From Pelagihabitans sp965238025 (GTDB taxonomy: Bacteria; Bacteroidota; Bacteroidia; Flavobacteriales; Flavobacteriaceae): 64,000 nt of DNA. Numbering within the stretch: the first letter of the stretch is position 1; each line of letters starts with the position of its first letter. The stretch spans positions 3,782,001 through 3,846,000 of the forward strand of contig OZ250162.1 in NCBI GenBank assembly GCA_965238025.1, read 5' to 3'. Shown one piece after another: positions 34,276 through 42,966 of this stretch. Made by a program: the position numbers and the translations under genes. The notes beneath the pieces are model-generated. The model saw only the letters and a program-made list of their open reading frames with translations. It was not told the DNA's origin and searched no databases.

Positions 34276-36213
34276 TTATGATTGAACCACTTTTAAAATT
34301 GGTTTGTCATCCATTTTTGTTTTATTTTCCTTATCAAGGTCGCAAAATTCAGAGTTATTTGAAACGTACTCCGGAACTATTTCCTTCATGAGTTTCACGG
34401 TATTGCCGGTAAAGAACATATTCGTAACGCAAAGCTCATCAATTTTTGAACGTACCGCTGCATAATCTAACTCCCGTACTTTACTGATTTTAATTTTCTT
34501 ATTGTATGTAGGAAGCGTATTCTCTCCAGAGGCCAAAAGTTCTTCATATAGCTTTTCACCCGGTCTTAACCCTGTTATTTTAATATTAATATCATCAGGA
34601 TAATTTAAACCGGAAAGTTTAATCATGTTTTTTGCCAAATCAAAAATCCTTACGGATTCGCCCATGTCGAAAATAAAAATCTCTCCCCCCTCACCCATTG
34701 CGCCGGCCTCTAGCACTAATTGCGAAGCCTCAGGAATGGTCATAAAGAACCTGGTCACATCCATATGGGTTACAGTTAAGGGGCCTCCTTTTTCAATCTG
34801 CTTTCTAAACAAAGGTATTACCGATCCGTTGGAACCTAGGACATTACCAAAACGAGTAATGATGAACCTAGTTTTACCTTCTTGCTGCATACAGCTCATA
34901 TACATTTCGGCAATTCGTTTTGAGGCACCCATCACATTAGTTGGGTTTACCGCCTTATCGGTGGATACAAAAACAAATTTGTCAACATCATGACCAACGG
35001 CTAAATCTGCAACCGTTTTGGTGCCGGCAATATTTACTTTAATAGCTTCATAAGAGTTGTATTCCATAAGTGGAACATGCTTGTAGGCCGCAGCATGGAA
35101 TACAATGTTAGGGGAATGCTCTTGAAAAATGGCATTTAACCTATTCTTATCCCTAATATCGCCAACTATGGGAACAAAATTATGGAACCCATTCTGCTTT
35201 AATTCTTGTTGCAAATCATACAAAGCGGATTCGGCTTGATCAACTATAATTAATGACTTGTAATCATAACTGCATATCTGACGAACTATTTCACTACCAA
35301 TAGACCCCGCGCCCCCAGTGACCAGGATGGTTTTCCCTTTTAAATCTTCTTCAATCTTTTGATTTTTAATGCTAATTGGTTGCCTTTCCAGTAAGTCTTC
35401 GATTTGAACTTGCTTAATCTGCGCGGCATTAAGTTCCCCATTTATCCAATCCTCCACGGGGGGGACTATTTTAACATCAACCTTAAACTCTACCAATTCT
35501 TCAACAAGTGCCCTTAATTTTTTAGGGTCAATATTCTGAATGGAAAAAATGACCTCGGAAACCCTGTTCTTAGTTAAAAAAGATTCGCTTAAAACTTCTT
35601 TGGGATATACTTTTACACCATTTATCTGTTTTCCTGCCTTTTTGAAATCGCTATCAATATATCCGATTACCCTCGCCCTACTTTTAGAATGATTGGTAAT
35701 TGCGTTATGCGTTAAAATTCCTGATTCCCCTGCTCCATAGATAAGAACATTTTTGGTCACTTTTAGGTTGCGAACCAAAAAATCATCGTATAAAGCCTTG
35801 AAAACATATCGTAATGCAGTTAGCCCAATAAAGCCTAAAAGGCTATGAATTATGATAATCGATAGTGGTATTGTAAAATTTTCGTACAGATAAAATTCTC
35901 TATTTATCAAGACAATCGTTATCATCAAAATACTTGACAAACAAGTAGCATTAAATAACTTATAGACATCACGAACTCCCGTATGCCTCACAACCCCCTT
36001 ATACGAACCAACAAACAGAAATGCCAACATGGCCGTAATAATCACAACAGGCAATTGTATAATGAGCTTGTTGGTATCGAAATTTAATGTGAGGTTGAAA
36101 CGAATGAAGTAAGACACCACAAAACTTACGATAATGGTTATAAGGTCTATGGTTAAGACCAACCATTTAGATGCATACTTATGTAGGTTGTTTCTGAGGT
36201 AATTCTGTATCAT
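34276..36213 (-). CDS. membrane-bound nucleoside-diphosphate-sugar 4,6-dehydratase (CapD/PglF/WbpM family)
   Basis: 645 residues. Four N-terminal membrane helices (for example LIIQLPVVIITAMLAFLFVG) are followed by a first Rossmann-like domain (VLIYGAGESGILT) and the catalytic SDR domain. The latter has TGGAGSIGSEIVRQI near residue 298, the catalytic region VSTDKAVNPTNVMGASKR (the family uses SxxK/MxxxK in place of YxxxK), and GLRPGEKLYEELL. These enzymes make UDP-4-keto-6-deoxy sugars from UDP-GlcNAc at the membrane, for example for bacillosamine, QuiNAc or FucNAc. It is the first gene of the minus-strand capD-wza-wzc operon enclosed by the inverted repeat. Confidence 0.94.
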   Translation of the reverse strand: MIQNYLRNNLHKYASKWLVLTIDLITIIVSFVVSYFIRFNLTLNFDTNKLIIQLPVVIITAMLAFLFVGSYKGVVRHTGVRDVYKLFNATCLSSILMITIVLINREFYLYENFTIPLSIIIIHSLLGFIGLTALRYVFKALYDDFLVRNLKVTKNVLIYGAGESGILTHNAITNHSKSRARVIGYIDSDFKKAGKQINGVKVYPKEVLSESFLTKNRVSEVIFSIQNIDPKKLRALVEELVEFKVDVKIVPPVEDWINGELNAAQIKQVQIEDLLERQPISIKNQKIEEDLKGKTILVTGGAGSIGSEIVRQICSYDYKSLIIVDQAESALYDLQQELKQNGFHNFVPIVGDIRDKNRLNAIFQEHSPNIVFHAAAYKHVPLMEYNSYEAIKVNIAGTKTVADLAVGHDVDKFVFVSTDKAVNPTNVMGASKRIAEMYMSCMQQEGKTRFIITRFGNVLGSNGSVIPLFRKQIEKGGPLTVTHMDVTRFFMTIPEASQLVLEAGAMGEGGEIFIFDMGESVRIFDLAKNMIKLSGLNYPDDINIKITGLRPGEKLYEELLASGENTLPTYNKKIKISKVRELDYAAVRSKIDELCVTNMFFTGNTVKLMKEIVPEYVSNNSEFCDLDKENKTKMDDKPILKVVQS

Positions 36214-36599
36214 GGGGTGAAATATTACTCAAAAGTATTCTTATGTCAATGCTAATATAATGATATCTGTATGGATGAGTGAAAAAATAACTCCATATTT
36301 CGTTTAACAATCAAATTTATCGTTTAACAGAGAATTTGTCGAAATTCACTTTTCCAATAAAAAATCTATAAAAATTTAATCGAAGAATATAGGTATTTGG
36401 TCTAGGAACTGGTGATTTTTTTAATTGTTCAAGTGTCAAAAATGCAGATTTATCGAAAGGAACATGATACGTCTAATACTGGTATTAAGAAGTCCCGAAC
36501 TTGAACGATAAATTACTTAGTTTTAACGTTTTATTTCGAGTTAAATTAATTCTTCTAACTAGTTTTACCTTATATATACAGTAATAACCCCATTTAGCT
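36214..36599. promoter_or_regulatory. divergent promoter region between the CapD-like gene and oxidase copy B
   Basis: 386 bp, strongly AT-rich, no ORF. Two CGTTTAACA direct repeats (36301-36309 and 36321-36329) are 20 bp apart, so on the same DNA face. Between them lies CAAATTTA (36312-36319), which on the minus strand is TAAATTTG, a TAnnTTTG -7 match about 100 bp before the CapD-like start. A regulator bound there could block or guide that promoter. On the plus strand TAGTTTTA at 36560-36567 is a weak candidate for copy B. Confidence 0.4.
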
Positions 36600-39500
36600 A
36601 TGAAAAGAATTTCCTTGATCAGGGTACTTTTTCTGTGTCTGCTATTTTTCTATTTTTCGTTTTTTGTTCGTGGGCAGTCTGATGTTGACGGCCAGTGGAG
36701 CGCTCCCATAGGTTTCGATATAGTCCCTGTGGCTGTTGCCAATATGCCCGATGGCCGTTTGCTGACCTGGGCGGCAAGTTCCCCGACGGGTTTTGTGGAG
36801 GTGAGCTCCGGTCCTACCTATACGGAGATCTTCGATCCTTCTTTGGGTGTTTCGGGGGCGCCCCTGGGCCAATTCGTATCGAACCTTGGCCATGATATGT
36901 TCTGCCCCGGTATAAACCTGTTGCCCGATGGTAGGATCATGGCGGCCGGGGGTGCTACGAGCGACCGCACGAGTATCTTCGACCCTGGCACGGAAACCTG
37001 GAGCGCCGCCGATCGGATGAACATCCCCAGGGGCTATCAGGGCAATGTCACCCTTTCCGATGGTTCGGTGTTTACCCTTGGTGGCTCCTGGGCCGATGGG
37101 AACAGTCCATCGGCCAACGGTCAGAAGGATGCGGAACAATGGTCCCCGCAGACGGGCTGGTTCAAGCTTCCGGGCATCCTGGGCGCGGATATCTTCACTT
37201 CGAACGACCTTGGTATGGAGGCCCGCGGGCTTTACAGGGTGGACAACCACCTATGGTTGTGGCCGGCCCCTAACGGACAGTTGTTCCATGCGGGGCCGAG
37301 CGAGGAAATGCATTGGATCGATGTTTCGGGCAATGGTAGCATTACCAGCGCGGGCCTAAGGGGCGACGACACCTATTCGATGAAGGGCACCACGGTGATG
37401 TTCGATCAGGGCAAGATACTCAAGGTAGGGGGCGCCGAGTCCTATGACAGTGACCATCCCGCCAAGAACACCGCTTTTGTAATAGACATCAATGACCCGG
37501 GCAACGTTACCGTTACCCCCACCCCTACATTGGCATTTTCGCGTACGATGCTCAACAGTGTTGTTTTGCCCAATGGGGAGGTGTTGGTAACCGGGGGCCT
37601 TGACCAGGCGAAGGTCTTTACCGATGTAGGTGCCCGTTTTTTCGGGGAGATCTACGACCCCGTTTCGAATACCTGGCGTACCGTCGCCGGGATGAACGAG
37701 GCCAGGACCTACCATAGCGTTTCCATACTCATGTCGGATGGCCGTGTCTTTGTCGGTGGTGGTGGCCTGTGCGACTCGACCCCCGGTTGTGTGAACCACC
37801 AGAGTGCGGAGGTATACAGCCCGCCCTATCTTTTTACCACCGGCGGTGCCCTTGCCACAAGACCTGTTATAACCAATGCACCGGATCAAGCGGATTACGG
37901 GGAGGGTATTGCGATAACCACCGATATTGCGGTCGGCGAATTCAGCCTTATCCGCTTTTCCGGTGCCACGCACAGTACCAATAACGAACAACGTAGGATC
38001 CCGATCGCCACGGTGCCCGGCACATCGCATAACCTGACCATACCGGGGAGGAACCTTCTCCCCCCCGGGTACTATATGCTCTTCGCCCTGGACGCCAATG
38101 GGGTCCCCTCGGTATCGAAGAGCATCAGGATAGGGAACGCGGTCCCGTTGGCCAACAACCCGAACCTTGTCCTGGACCTTGGTTTTGAGGAGGGCACGGG
38201 CACTGTGGCCGCCGATGGTTCCGGGAACAACAACGATGCAACTATAGTGGAACGGGACGATAACGGTACCGTGGTCGTGCCGACGCAAAGTTACTGGGGC
38301 GATGGCCTTTTCGGGGACCATGCCCTTGAGATGGACGGTCTCGAGTTCAACAGCAACGCCATCCTCGAGGTCCCCTTCAGCACGTCGATGGCCTCGATCG
38401 AGACCGAGATCACGGTCATGTCATGGGTCTATAGGGACGAGATCGAGAAGAACAATGGTATTTTCAGCCATGATTACCCCTCCATTTTCTTTGGTTTCCA
38501 CAATAGCCTGTACAAATGGGAGTTCCCCTCTTCCACGGGGGACAACCCACATTGCTATGCTGGGTACTCGCCCGTTGGCAAATGGGTGCATATAGCGGCC
38601 ACCTTCGACGGGGAGACCGCAAGGTTATATGCCAACGGTACCGAGATCTGTACAAAATCGGTCACGGGAACGTTCAACTTGGAGGAAATAGAACAGTTCT
38701 ACTCGTCGTTCACCGCCTCCGGTTTTTATGACAAAAGGGCCCTTCCCGTGGTACCTACGGGCAATTCCAGCGGTATAACCGATGAGATCGACGGGCGTTT
38801 GGACGAGCTCAAGGTCTTTAAAAAGGCCCTGGGGGACGAAGAGATAAAAATGTTCTTTCAACTCGGCCAGCAGACCGGGAACCCCGATGTCCCCGACTGC
38901 CCCGAGGGAACGATCGTAGCGGAGTTCAAAGTGGGCGACGGGGCCTGGACCCAAGGGGAGTATATCAATGCCCCGGAAGGGTCCGTGGTGCTGATCCGGG
39001 CACAAACGGCCGGGGACTATTTCATAACCACCCACCAAGTGGACGGCCCTACCTTTTCCTCCGTTACCGTCCCGGAGTACCAGATCGATACGGGCGTGGA
39101 CGTCTTCGGCCTCCCCCCTTATGACAATCCGGACAGGAACAACGGCCTTGTCGACCAGAGCAATAAGGGCCAGTTCGTATTGACCACCGCCGGTGGCTGT
39201 GCCACGGTAATCACATTGAACGTCGGGGGCGTATGCGAAGCCGGGGAAACCGAGATCATGCCCGAGTATACGGTCAACGGGGTAACGGGGAGCGGTGAGA
39301 ACGAGTTGACCCTGGATGAGGGGACCTTGCTCGTGATCAGTGCCTCGCCGGACGATATCGACGGGACCCCGCTGGGGATCGCCATAACACTCCCCAATGG
39401 TAGCACGGTCGAGGGGGATTATGCCCCGGGGAACATTTCCGGGCTTGAACATGAGGGGGTCTACCTGATCACATCGGACCAAGGTTGTTCCACGACCTTG

Positions 39501-41591
39501 ACGGTGAACATCGTAGAGCCCGCGGATGGTTGTTATGATATATTCGAAAACGAGGATACGGACTTTCCGTTGGAGGTCGGCACCTATGAGGCGGGGCTGA
39601 GTTCCGCTTTTGGCACCTCTGCCGATACGAACGCCTCCCCCTGTGCCTTTGAGGTGGTGCAGTCCGATAGCGGCCAGCCCTGGTCGCGCTACCGTATCGC
39701 GATCGATCTGGCCCAGCACGGGCTTTCCCCGGGCGACGAGCTTTTCGTGAGTGTCGACGGGAAGGGCATCGGCGGTACCGCCCGTATGGAGCTGATCGTC
39801 GACAACACGGCCAACAGTGCATTGCTGAGCCATAGCTTCGGTACGGGTTGGGGTACGTATTCGGGCACGGTAACGGTACCCGATGGCGCATCGACCCTGG
39901 ACCTGTGGCTGTTCTCGAACTATGCGGGGCAGACCCAGGGGAACTCCCGCTACGATAACCTGGTGGTAAGCAGGATAGCGTCCGATGGCCCTTCGGCGGT
40001 GATCGATGCCTCGGTCCTTGAGGGCGAGGTACCCCTATCGGTCGATTTCACCGGCAGCGGGTCCACCGACGATATCGGGGTCACGGGCTATGATTGGGAC
40101 TTCGGCGACGGGGCATCCTCCACACAGGCCGACCCTTCGCACCAATATACCGAAATAGGGACCTACCAGGTCACCCTTACCGTAAGCGATATCGATGGCA
40201 ATACCGATACCGATACCGTTCAGATAAAGGTGAACCCGGTTGGCTGCGAATCGCTTGGTTTGGAAACGGAATACCAAATAAATGCCGATAATCCCATAAC
40301 CGGGCAAAGCGAGGTAACCGTAAATGTAGGGGATTCGCTTATCCTAGGCATTATTCCAGATGATACGCCTTTTGGAATAACCTCGAACTCAGCAAACAAC
40401 AATAATAAGTCAGTTGATCTTTCCGACTTGGAACTGATCAATATTACCCTAAACGATGCGGGGCTCTATACATTTTCTACCGCCGAAGGCTGCAGCGAAA
40501 TTTTGCAGGTAAACGTTGTTGAAACATGTCCTTTAGGCTCTTTCACCCCAAAAGCAGTTATAAATGGGATTGATCAGGACGCTACCAATAGAATTTTTAT
40601 CGACCTGGGTTCTTCGCTGGTGTTGAGCATTTTTGAAGCAAATACGAATTTTTCGATAAAGTTGCCTAGTGGTACGGAAGTAATTGGGGATTATGTTATT
40701 GATCAGATTACTTTAACCGATGAAGGAAACTATGTTTTCCTTTCTGATGCAGGATGCACCAATACTCTGGATGTTGTAGTTGTTGACCCTTGTTCTCCCG
40801 AAAATTTTACACCATCATACAATGTTGATGGAATTACAGGTACAGGCGCGGCCACACTAACTGTTGATGAAGGCGGAACCATACTTCTTAGTTTGGTTCA
40901 AGGCAATATTGATTATAGTATTACCAGACCGGATGGTTCAATAAATGAAGGGGCAATAAATGTCTTCAATATTACAACAGATCAGGCCGGAGATTACACA
41001 TATACTTCTGCGGATGGGTGTGAATCGGTTGTAAAAATTGATGTAACAGCAGTAGATACCTGTCCTCCTGGTAGTATTGTACCGGAGTACTCCATTAATG
41101 GGGTAGAAGGTAGCGGGCAGTCTATTTTAACATTAGATACGGATACTGAATTAATTTTGGGTCTTGCAGGGGGTATCTCTTACACCACTACCCTACCCGA
41201 TGGTTCGATCTCTAATGGAGAATTGAACCTCGGGGAGGTGAGCACCTCTCAGACAGGAGACTATATTTTTACTACCCCAGAAGGTTGTACGGCCCAGATT
41301 AGAATTGTTGTTAATGCTATTTCCCTTAATGGTATTTTGGTTTACCCGAATCCGATTCAATCAAATGGAGGTGTACTTACTTTCTCTTTGAAGGACTTTA
41401 TGAACGAGGCAATTTTTGCGAGTTTTTACGACATGAATGGGAGGCTGATCTTGCAGAACAGAATTCCTGAGAATCATGGAGAAGAGGTAGATGTTGATGT
41501 TTCAGTTTTAAGCACGGGAACTTATTTGGTTGAAATACGACGTACGATCAAAGATGAGCACATACTCAAAAAGGTGATAAAATTAAGGTAG
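36600..41591 (+). CDS. giant secreted galactose-oxidase-like copper-radical protein (copy B) with Ig-like tail and T9SS sorting domain
   Basis: 1663 residues. It has its own signal peptide (MKRISLIRVLFLCLLFFY). From LFFYFSFFVRGQ it is identical to copy A through residue ~1214: kelch/DUF1929 oxidase domains with C102, Y146, W164, Y371-H372 and H458, a LamG-like domain, two Ig-like modules, one carbohydrate-binding-like domain and one PKD. After the repeat edge at 40244 the tail is unrelated to that of copy A. It consists of four Cys-started Ig-like modules of ~90 residues (CPLGSFTPKAVINGID, CSPENFTPSYNVDGITG and so on) and a T9SS sorting domain from about 1577 (VYPNPIQSNGGVLTFSL). The tail DNA is AT-rich again. 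Predicted to be extracellular and attached or released through T9SS. Substrate unknown; an alcohol or galactose-type residue of the exopolysaccharide is a reasonable guess. Confidence 0.9.
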   Translation: MKRISLIRVLFLCLLFFYFSFFVRGQSDVDGQWSAPIGFDIVPVAVANMPDGRLLTWAASSPTGFVEVSSGPTYTEIFDPSLGVSGAPLGQFVSNLGHDMFCPGINLLPDGRIMAAGGATSDRTSIFDPGTETWSAADRMNIPRGYQGNVTLSDGSVFTLGGSWADGNSPSANGQKDAEQWSPQTGWFKLPGILGADIFTSNDLGMEARGLYRVDNHLWLWPAPNGQLFHAGPSEEMHWIDVSGNGSITSAGLRGDDTYSMKGTTVMFDQGKILKVGGAESYDSDHPAKNTAFVIDINDPGNVTVTPTPTLAFSRTMLNSVVLPNGEVLVTGGLDQAKVFTDVGARFFGEIYDPVSNTWRTVAGMNEARTYHSVSILMSDGRVFVGGGGLCDSTPGCVNHQSAEVYSPPYLFTTGGALATRPVITNAPDQADYGEGIAITTDIAVGEFSLIRFSGATHSTNNEQRRIPIATVPGTSHNLTIPGRNLLPPGYYMLFALDANGVPSVSKSIRIGNAVPLANNPNLVLDLGFEEGTGTVAADGSGNNNDATIVERDDNGTVVVPTQSYWGDGLFGDHALEMDGLEFNSNAILEVPFSTSMASIETEITVMSWVYRDEIEKNNGIFSHDYPSIFFGFHNSLYKWEFPSSTGDNPHCYAGYSPVGKWVHIAATFDGETARLYANGTEICTKSVTGTFNLEEIEQFYSSFTASGFYDKRALPVVPTGNSSGITDEIDGRLDELKVFKKALGDEEIKMFFQLGQQTGNPDVPDCPEGTIVAEFKVGDGAWTQGEYINAPEGSVVLIRAQTAGDYFITTHQVDGPTFSSVTVPEYQIDTGVDVFGLPPYDNPDRNNGLVDQSNKGQFVLTTAGGCATVITLNVGGVCEAGETEIMPEYTVNGVTGSGENELTLDEGTLLVISASPDDIDGTPLGIAITLPNGSTVEGDYAPGNISGLEHEGVYLITSDQGCSTTLTVNIVEPADGCYDIFENEDTDFPLEVGTYEAGLSSAFGTSADTNASPCAFEVVQSDSGQPWSRYRIAIDLAQHGLSPGDELFVSVDGKGIGGTARMELIVDNTANSALLSHSFGTGWGTYSGTVTVPDGASTLDLWLFSNYAGQTQGNSRYDNLVVSRIASDGPSAVIDASVLEGEVPLSVDFTGSGSTDDIGVTGYDWDFGDGASSTQADPSHQYTEIGTYQVTLTVSDIDGNTDTDTVQIKVNPVGCESLGLETEYQINADNPITGQSEVTVNVGDSLILGIIPDDTPFGITSNSANNNNKSVDLSDLELINITLNDAGLYTFSTAEGCSEILQVNVVETCPLGSFTPKAVINGIDQDATNRIFIDLGSSLVLSIFEANTNFSIKLPSGTEVIGDYVIDQITLTDEGNYVFLSDAGCTNTLDVVVVDPCSPENFTPSYNVDGITGTGAATLTVDEGGTILLSLVQGNIDYSITRPDGSINEGAINVFNITTDQAGDYTYTSADGCESVVKIDVTAVDTCPPGSIVPEYSINGVEGSGQSILTLDTDTELILGLAGGISYTTTLPDGSISNGELNLGEVSTSQTGDYIFTTPEGCTAQIRIVVNAISLNGILVYPNPIQSNGGVLTFSLKDFMNEAIFASFYDMNGRLILQNRIPENHGEEVDVDVSVLSTGTYLVEIRRTIKDEHILKKVIKLR
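36643..40244 (+). repeat. right arm of 3,602-bp inverted repeat
   Basis: Reverse-complement partner of 27185-30786, with no difference found and no indels. The spacer between arms is 30787-36642 (5,856 bp), containing wzc, wza and the CapD-like gene together with both oxidase promoters and start codons. Confidence 0.97.
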
Positions 41592-41612
41592 GTATTCTAA
41601 AAATGTTGCTTG

Positions 41613-41642
41613 AAGACCTTGTCAGTTTGCTGATAAGGTCTT
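41613..41642 (+). terminator. rho-independent terminator after oxidase copy B
   Basis: The stem AAGACCTT-G-TCAG / CTGA-T-AAGGTCTT (13 bp with one G-T pair), loop TTTG, is followed by TTT. It is 21 bp after the copy B stop and isolates the gene from the epimerase gene downstream. Confidence 0.85.
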
Positions 41643-41718
41643 TTTATTCGTTCAATTCACCTTAATAGTTAGTTATATTCCAAATATCCTTTAGATATTT
41701 GCATCAAATCATCATAAA

Positions 41719-42735
41719 ATGAATGTATTAGTTACTGGTGCAGCGGGTTTTATCGGTTTTTATGTTTCAAAAAAACTCGTCGAATTAGGCCATCAAGTAA
41801 TCGGGTTGGATAATATCAACGATTACTATGATACCGAACTAAAGTTTTCTAGACTATCCGTATTGGGAATTGATAAGTCGGCCAGCTCGGTTTTCAACGA
41901 AATCTCCACCAGTCACATTCATGGGAATAAGTTCAGATTTGTTCGCATGTCTATTGAAGACCGTGAAGCCCTTCCTCAGCTGTTCAAAAAAGAACAAATA
42001 GATAGTGTATGCAATTTAGCTGCTCAAGCTGGGGTAAGATATAGTTTGAACTATCCTGAAAAATATATAGATAGCAATGTCGTAGGTTTTTTGAATATTC
42101 TTGAATGTTGTAGGAACCATAAAATCAAACATTTGATATATGCGAGTAGTTCCAGTGTTTATGGCCTCAATCAAGAGGTTCCTTTCAGGACAACCGATAA
42201 TGTAGACAGGCCTACGAGTCTATACGCCGCTTCAAAAAAGAGTAATGAATTGATGGCCCATAGTTACAGTCATCTCTTTGGCATTGAGACGACCGGGCTT
42301 CGATTTTTTACAGTGTACGGGCCCTGGGGTCGACCAGATATGGCTTACTTTCTGTTTACTAAGGCTATTTTAAACGATGAACCCATTAAAGTTTTTAATC
42401 AGGGTCAAATGGAGCGGGATTTTACCTTTATAGATGATATTACAGAAGGGGTGGTTCGTGTAATTTTAAAGCAAGAACCAAGACCTGACAAATATATGAT
42501 TTACAACATTGGTAACAATTGTTCTGTAAATCTACTTGAATTTATAGAAGAGATTGAAAAGAATCTCGGGAAAAAGGCGAAGAAAGAATTGCTACCAATG
42601 CACCCAAGCGATGTAAAGCAAACTTGGGCCAATGTTGACAGTTTAATTAGGGATTTTGAATATGAACCCAACACATCGGTAGCAAAGGGAATTGAGGAAT
42701 TTATTTTTTGGTATAAAAAGTATTATTCCTTGTAA
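41719..42735 (+). CDS. UDP-glucuronate 4-epimerase-like SDR
   Basis: 338 residues, extended SDR. The N-terminal NAD motif TGAAGFIGFYVSKKL, the catalytic YAASKKSNELMAHSYSHLFG (YxxxK) and the substrate motif FFTVYGPWGRPDMAYFLFTKAI are typical of UDP-glucuronate/galacturonate 4-epimerases (CapI/LspL/GAE). With ugd two genes on, UDP-glucose would be turned to UDP-glucuronate and then UDP-galacturonate for the polysaccharide. It is preceded by the terminator of oxidase copy B, so it probably has its own promoter. Confidence 0.92.
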   Translation: MNVLVTGAAGFIGFYVSKKLVELGHQVIGLDNINDYYDTELKFSRLSVLGIDKSASSVFNEISTSHIHGNKFRFVRMSIEDREALPQLFKKEQIDSVCNLAAQAGVRYSLNYPEKYIDSNVVGFLNILECCRNHKIKHLIYASSSSVYGLNQEVPFRTTDNVDRPTSLYAASKKSNELMAHSYSHLFGIETTGLRFFTVYGPWGRPDMAYFLFTKAILNDEPIKVFNQGQMERDFTFIDDITEGVVRVILKQEPRPDKYMIYNIGNNCSVNLLEFIEEIEKNLGKKAKKELLPMHPSDVKQTWANVDSLIRDFEYEPNTSVAKGIEEFIFWYKKYYSL

Positions 42736-42883
42736 ATGTTTCGAGCTCATTAAAAAGAATTAATTAGCTCTTTTAATTTGTATTGGATTATATAAAAGCT
42801 GGTGAAGTCCATGGGAAGGTATAGCTTAAAAAATAAGTAAAGAGAATAATTATCTAGGAACAGAATCAATAAAGCAATAAAGT

Positions 42884-42943
42884 AAACCGTAAACGGTTTC
42901 ATAGTATAACAAATCAAGACTACTCATAAAAAATGAGTAGTCT
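42884..42943. promoter_or_regulatory. two successive hairpins just before the UDP-glucose dehydrogenase start
   Basis: AAACCG-TAAA-CGGTTT at 42884-42899, and a perfect 11-bp stem AGACTACTCAT / ATGAGTAGTCT with an A5 loop at 42917-42943. The second ends 23 bp before the ATG and is not followed by a T-run, so it is not a standard terminator. A leader structure or operator is possible. Confidence 0.45.
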
Positions 42944-42966
42944 AATCATTAAAGTATTAAAAGTAT

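Noticed and set aside
30787..36642. Composite transposon interpretation of the inverted repeat and its spacer
   Set aside because: The arms encode secreted oxidases, not transposases. No terminal short inverted repeats or target-site duplications were recognised, and the arms differ in what lies beyond them.
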